Positions 58,991 through 64,000 of a DNA stretch of 64,000 nt are shown here, piece by piece. Within the stretch, counting starts at the first letter, position 1, and every line of letters begins with the position of its first letter. Below the pieces are notes generated by a model that was not told where the DNA came from, searched no databases, and worked only from the letters and a program-made list of their open reading frames with translations. A program made the position numbers and the translations under genes. The DNA comes from Zeugodacus cucurbitae (lineage: Eukaryota; Arthropoda; Insecta; Diptera; Tephritidae), in the NCBI RefSeq assembly GCF_028554725.1, contig NC_071671.1, forward strand, positions 41,362,001-41,426,000, written 5' to 3'.

Positions 58991-60948
58991 AGATGCTCAA
59001 AACAGCTGCTTTGAAATGTGTTACCACTACTACTTTACTTTTTATAGTTACTGAAAGTATAGTTCCAAAACCAATTACACAGTTTAATGGAACAAAAATT
59101 AAACATAATTCGTTCACATTTGCATTCATTTTAATGTCTTTTAACAGTTTTTAACAAATATCTAAGTTTGATAAATGTTTTAGGCTTTTCTATTATAATT
59201 TTCGAGAACTGGTTGGGGTTTTGAACCTCAAATCTGGGACGTATTCGACTCATTTTCTAATGCAAGGAAACAATGGCTTTTGATTCTAACCGTTACATTA
59301 CGTACGATGCTTACTTAGTATTAATAACAGAACGTTCAGAAAACGAGATAAAGACTCAATGACGAGAATATAAACAACAACAAGAGTAACACATAACGGC
59401 GTCCCAACCCTCACTCAAACAAACATGTGATGTCAATGGGAAGGTCAGCAAAGTCAAAATTCACTTAACTCCACTACTCAACTACATAACTCATTTGAAA
59501 TATTTGCCGAAATGAAAATGAAAAACAAATAACTCCGAAATGTGGGTATCAAACGGAGATAGCCCAGGAATGCCAATGGCCAACGGTTAAACGGGCGCCA
59601 GAACACAAATAAAAAATATTGCTTAAAAGTAAGCTCACTACCGACCCAGATTTGGCACTTCATACATTTTTTACATTTTATTTTACCACAAATAAAAAAA
59701 AACTAAATAATACATGCCGATGTTATGGCGAGCTTTGCGATTCAAACCACAGCCCATAAAAGGCATTAAGAATAGTGGGAAATGCCAATAATAAATTCAA
59801 GTCCGTGCGCAGACAGACACACGCCTCTATATAAAACGAAAACAAACCGTTGAAATAGTAAGTGGAGAAAACAAAGTAGTAGAATCAGTGCGGAAAGCAA
59901 TTATGAAAAGGAGACAGAGAAATTGTCAAAAATATTGTTTAACTGAGCGGAAAGAAATGCCATCTATTTTAAGAACAAATAAATACTTGCAAACCAAATT
60001 TCTTTGTCTTCTTATTTCAAGAGAAAGCTTTTATGTTCTTCGTATGTTAATGAGTAGCTTGAGAACTCCAAAACTAGTGTATGTGCATTGACTTCCGAAA
60101 CTCATTTGGGTGGGGAAATGAACGCGACTTTTTAAATATGTATGAGAACTTCTGGCCCTAAATATTTCTATATTTCCGCACTATGCTAATCATTACAAAA
60201 CTTCATTTCGTTAATGTATATGCAATTCTCTCAACTTTCTGTTCGACAAATCATGTCAACAACACAATCAGCGGACATTTCACTTTTGGTGAAGATGTTT
60301 TCAGATAAAGACAATAATGGAATGTGCATAGAATTAAAAAGGTGAATCTGTTATGAGACAATACCGTAAGGTACTGAAGAGATTGGAAGTTTGAAGAGAA
60401 CAAAACACCGTAGACAATAAAGTCTTTTTATGAATTCTTTTGAAAAGAATTGATGCAGTCTTCGAACCTCGATGATCAGGTTCCTACAATTTATGGTTTT
60501 CAGATCTATTTAGTGTTTTATATATTTAATGAATTGACGAAGCCAATTAAGCACTTGACTCATTCAAAATAACCGTATGGGTCAATTGGACTTGTAAACA
60601 TAAAAAAATTTAGTTCTGACCTGAGGATCTTACTATGTGCATCTTATGTTTTTGAGGTCGCTGAATCCGAATTCAAGGACCATTTAACTCCGTCAGATCA
60701 CAGTTTTGACATAATCCCAAAAAAACCAATATCGCGGACGCGTTTTTAAAAATTTCAGCGGATTCGCTTGAAACTCGATGAACAAGAAAACATATTGTAC
60801 ATATACGTTCCACTTATAAAATGATGAATGGAATCTCAATACAGCAGTAACGTTTCAATGACCCGCATATATGTATACAAATATGTACATATCGACGTAC
60901 TTTACCTACTTTTGTCGTACATTAATATTACATATATAAAATTAAATA
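58991..60948. other. Intergenic or intronic sequence, no gene seen
   Basis: AT-rich with no recognised gene or repeat family. Confidence 0.5.
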
Positions 60949-61388
60949 CAGGGTTTTTCAATAGGGTCGCTACAAAAGTAACCGATAGGGACAGCAAACG
61001 GCGCCATATTTTTCCCCGCTCTTCTGAAATTTCTCTTCAGTAATGTTTGCAATTTCACCATGGAAAGATATACGATTAAACAGTGAGTCGAAATTTTTAA
61101 AAATTATTACCGAAATTCGGAGTTAGTGGCCCCAACTTTAAGAGCGCTACGTTCAATTTATGAGGCTCTATGAGTCAGCATTGCAACCGGTTTATGGGCC
61201 GGCGACGTCATTGGGCCGTACTTCTTCCGCTACCGCTCAATGAAAACTGAATACTTTTCTTCTGCAAGCGTGCCCGTGGTGGCCATGCAAAATAAATCGA
61301 TTTCCATACAAAAATTCCATTAATATCCCAAAAGCGTTTTTGTTTTATTGAAAAAAACTTTTGTTTTGCTCTTATTGAAAACCCCTTT
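60949..61388 (+). mobile_element. Internally deleted mariner with terminal repeats
   Basis: It opens CAGGGTTTTTCAATAGGGTC and closes CTTATTGAAAACCCCTTTAT, imperfect inverted repeats of about 20 bp. After ATG at 61,060 the frame reads MERYTIKQ-stop-VEI, then PTLRALRSIYEA. It jumps straight to TGLWAGDVIGPYFF of the catalytic half. The middle of the transposase is missing and stops are present, so the copy is dead. Confidence 0.75.
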
Positions 61389-61966
61389 ATTTAATGAAAA
61401 ATGCGTGCATTCGAGCGCAGACCGAAGATCAATGAGCACACTTCCTGTGTGAAGGGACATGACTTTAATAAAACAAGTGCACCGTACTTCCCAAACCGAT
61501 GACATCTACATACATATAATTGTTGCTGTATATATGTATAATATATATGTATGACAATTAGTGCCTATAACAACACTCATAGGTAACTCAATATATAGAA
61601 ACTAAAATACGAATGTGCTACATATAATAAGAATATACATATATTATTTATTTATTTTAATTCTTCATTTTTATTTTAGAAAAAAATTAAACGCTTATAA
61701 ATATTTAAAATGATTTTAAGATTAAAAAATTACAACCTGAAGATCGAATTTTTATTAGTTATAAATACATATGCATATTTATTTGTTTTTAATAATTGCA
61801 GCTTTGCAACGACCATTTTGACTTGTTTTCCAAGTAGAAAATATTATGGCTCTCATTTCAGCATGCGAGTATTTTCGATACAATTCACACTATTGCGTGT
61901 ATACAATTGTTTGTGAACAAATGTACAATAATATTTAGTTGTATTACCGGTAGACAGTGACACATT

Positions 61967-62092
61967 GGCTCCAGCGCACAGCTGGTCAATCGCGCGTTTA
62001 CCCAACCAATTCGGTGCTTGTGGTCACCCAGGCAGAACCGATATATAATAATAAACAAATTAAAAAGAATAACAATTGAGCCATTCATTGGA
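61967..62092. other. GC-rich orphan exon-like patch
   Basis: A block of about 110 nt with GC over 50% in an AT-rich setting. The plus strand reads open from after a TAG: THWLQRTAGQSRVYPTNS and VLVVTQAEPIYNN, ending at a TGA at about 62,079. The minus strand is also open with possible GT donors. I cannot tell which strand, if any, is coding, and no family is recognised. Confidence 0.2.
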
Positions 62093-63360
62093 AATGTTGA
62101 TGGACGACGGATGGATGACTACAAACTCAACCTTTTTATTGCATTTATTTATTTATTTAATGGGGATGGATTTGAAATTGTTTATCAATTGTTTTTATAC
62201 TTTTTACATGTAATTCTGTGTCTTTAGACCGTTTTTGTGACTCATTGCTTGGACAACGAATTAAGTGTTGGAGTTGAGCTTGCACGTATAGTGGATAAAA
62301 CGTAAACATCGTGTATATCATACAAATAAAGAGAGGAGGTTATAAACGCTCTATTTACGGATTTATAAACATTTAATTATTATGAAAATAGTATCTGTGT
62401 TATCATAATATTTTGTCGAAATTTTGTATTCTATGTCACAAAAATTTAAATTTTAAAATCAAAAAATAAAAAAATACAAGTATTTTATTATATTAATTTT
62501 AGACCGCAAACTTTATTTAGTTGTTGGTATACTATTTTTTGTTTGTGTAAAAAATTAATTTATTCATATTTATTTATTATTCATTTAATAATATTATATT
62601 CAAATTGAAAACATTTGGCAAGCTTTCAAAATTGTACACTCAAGTTTATGCAATTAAACCTTTAGCTGCTCAAGTGGGTACGAAATATTATCAGGTATTG
62701 GAGCTCAAACAGTTTAAATGCTTTGTTTAAGTACAAATATCATGATGCATCCTTTTTATTAGCAAAAACTTTAAACTATGTATTTAAATATTTATTAATA
62801 AGTTCATGAAAACGCCTTATTCAATACAACGCAAACGTCTCTCGTGTGCCTTGCATTGTTCCATGTTTATGTGTATGTATGTATAAATAAGTATGCAATG
62901 TATTTGTGTTTCATTTTCACCTCCCCACATTTTTTGTTCAAGTAATTTCAAATTCTGTAGGCGTTTACAGAATTTGCAAAACAAATAATGAACGCTCAAG
63001 TTCACTTCCAGCGTCCGTTGGTTGTAACGCTTTGTTGCGTTTCGGTATATTTATCCAGTCAACGCTTCAGCGCTTTTCTCTGACTCATCGGTGCTTTGTT
63101 ACATTTTCGCGATTTTTATGTTTATTTTGATTTCCATATTTATTTGTTTGTAACTTTGCCGTTTGCAACACAGGTGTGAAATTATTTATCAGCGGGTTAA
63201 GTTTTCCGTGAATTTGTGTGCGGGATTTTGTAAGTAATTATAAATATGTACATACATACATATGTATAATGTATGTACTTAGCTAGTTTATCGCCTGTAG
63301 AGTTTGCGTGCCGAAGTCGTTAAAATTCTACACAATAATTACTCGCACTTTAAAGATTAA
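62093..63360. other. AT-rich sequence, no gene seen
   Basis: Nothing beyond simple AT-rich and ATGTA-type sequence was recognised. Confidence 0.5.
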
Positions 63361-64000
63361 TAACGGGTGATTTTTTTGAGGTTAGGATTTTCATGCATTA
63401 GTATTTGACAGATCACGTGGGATTTCAGACATGGTGTCAAAGAGAAAGATGCTCAGTATGCTTTGACATTTCATCATGAATAGACTTACTAACGAGCAAC
63501 GCTTGCAAATCATTGAATTTTATTACCAAAATCAGTGTTCGGTTCGAAATGTGTTTATCGACAAATTTTGTTCAGCGATGAGGCTCATTTCTGGTTGAAT
63601 GGCTACGTAAATAAGCAAAATTGCCGCATTTGGGGTGAAGAGCAACCAGAAGCCGTTCAAGAACTGCCCATGCATCCCGAAAAATGCACTGTTTGGTGTG
63701 GTTTGTACGCTGGTGGAATCATTGGACCGTATTTTTTCAAAGATGCTGTTGGACGCAACGTTACGGTGAATGGCGATCGCTATCGTTCGATGCTAACAAA
63801 CTTTTTGTTGCCAAAAATGGAAGAACTGAACTTGGTTGACATGTGGTTTCAACAAGATGGCGCTACATGCCACACAGCTCGCGATTCTATGGCCATTTTG
63901 AGGGAAAACTTCGGAGAACAATTCATCTCAAGAAATGGACCCGTAAGTTGGCCACCAAGATCATGCGATTTAACGCCTTTAGACTATTTTTTGTGGGGCT
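63361..64000 (+). mobile_element. DD41D (rosa-type) mariner, internally deleted, cut by the window edge
   Basis: The left end ACGGGTGATTTTTTTGAGGT is followed by ATG at 63,476 and MNRLTNEQRLQIIEFYYQNQ, the transposase start. After CSVR the reading jumps, in a shifted frame, to ILFSDEAHFWLNG, so most of the DNA-binding half is missing. The catalytic half then runs open to the window end with FSDEAHF, WFQQDGATCHTA and CDLTPLDYFLW. There are 41 residues between the second Asp (QQDGA) and the third (PLDY), the DD41D spacing of rosa-type mariners known from tephritids. The open second half suggests a recent copy. Confidence 0.88.
63562..64000 (+). pseudogene. Catalytic half of the mariner transposase (partial)
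   Basis: The frame from FSDEAHFWLNG through GLYAGGIIGPYFFKDA, WFQQDGATCHTA and SWPPRSCDLTPLDYFLWG is uninterrupted to the right edge. All three catalytic Asp positions are present. It is out of frame with the N-terminal piece at 63,476-63,560 because of the internal deletion, so no full transposase is made from this copy. Confidence 0.85.

Noticed and set aside
1..64000. tRNA, rRNA or CRISPR features
   Set aside because: No tRNA A/B box pair or cloverleaf, no rRNA-like conserved block and no regularly spaced short repeats were recognised by eye. A tRNAscan or Rfam run would be decisive.

Overview
This is an AT-rich window from a higher dipteran nuclear genome, most likely a tephritid fruit fly (Bactrocera, Ceratitis or Zeugodacus type). 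The evidence is large GT-AG introns, strings of CATA-type microsatellite, a DD41D (rosa-type) mariner, and a dispersed repeat family built like the Drosophila INE-1/DINE-1 Helentrons. The species assignment is inference.

One protein gene dominates. CARMIL (F-actin-uncapping protein LRRC16A; Drosophila LRR/CG1399) runs right to left on the minus strand. Sixteen coding exons between 31,576 and 1,349 were recovered by matching the known order of CARMIL motifs (PH-like N-terminus, linker, leucine-rich repeats, helical dimerisation region). Every splice site is GT-AG and all phases agree. A seventeenth, first coding exon is proposed at 53,996-53,903 behind a long leader-like stretch. Together they give about 920 codons. 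The C-terminal tail continues off the left edge.

A small intronless gene on the same strand (3,634-3,374) is nested in the intron before exon 16. It encodes an 86-residue Met-Gly, cysteine-rich protein that I cannot name, and it has its own AATAAA signal. No other protein gene could be supported.

The large introns and the upstream flank hold the mobile elements. 15-21 kb: a truncated DINE-like copy, a Helitron with intact ends, and a non-LTR fragment. 25-30 kb: a non-LTR fragment, a hAT MITE with a perfect 8-bp target duplication, and two DINE-like copies in tandem. 37-40 kb: a fossil mariner, one copy of a roughly 350-bp MITE, and a TA microsatellite. 45-56 kb: three DINE-like copies and the second, inverted MITE copy. 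58-64 kb: a non-LTR RNase H fragment, an internally deleted mariner, and a young, internally deleted DD41D mariner cut by the right edge.

Several GC-richer islands (11.7-12.5, 22.1-22.5, 47.8-49.3, 57.3-57.95 kb) may be enhancers or promoters. The 22.1 kb island carries a perfect 18-bp-arm hairpin. I did not find an obviously new biological system. The best candidates for follow-up are the nested small gene, the hairpin, and the Helitron with its nested insertion.
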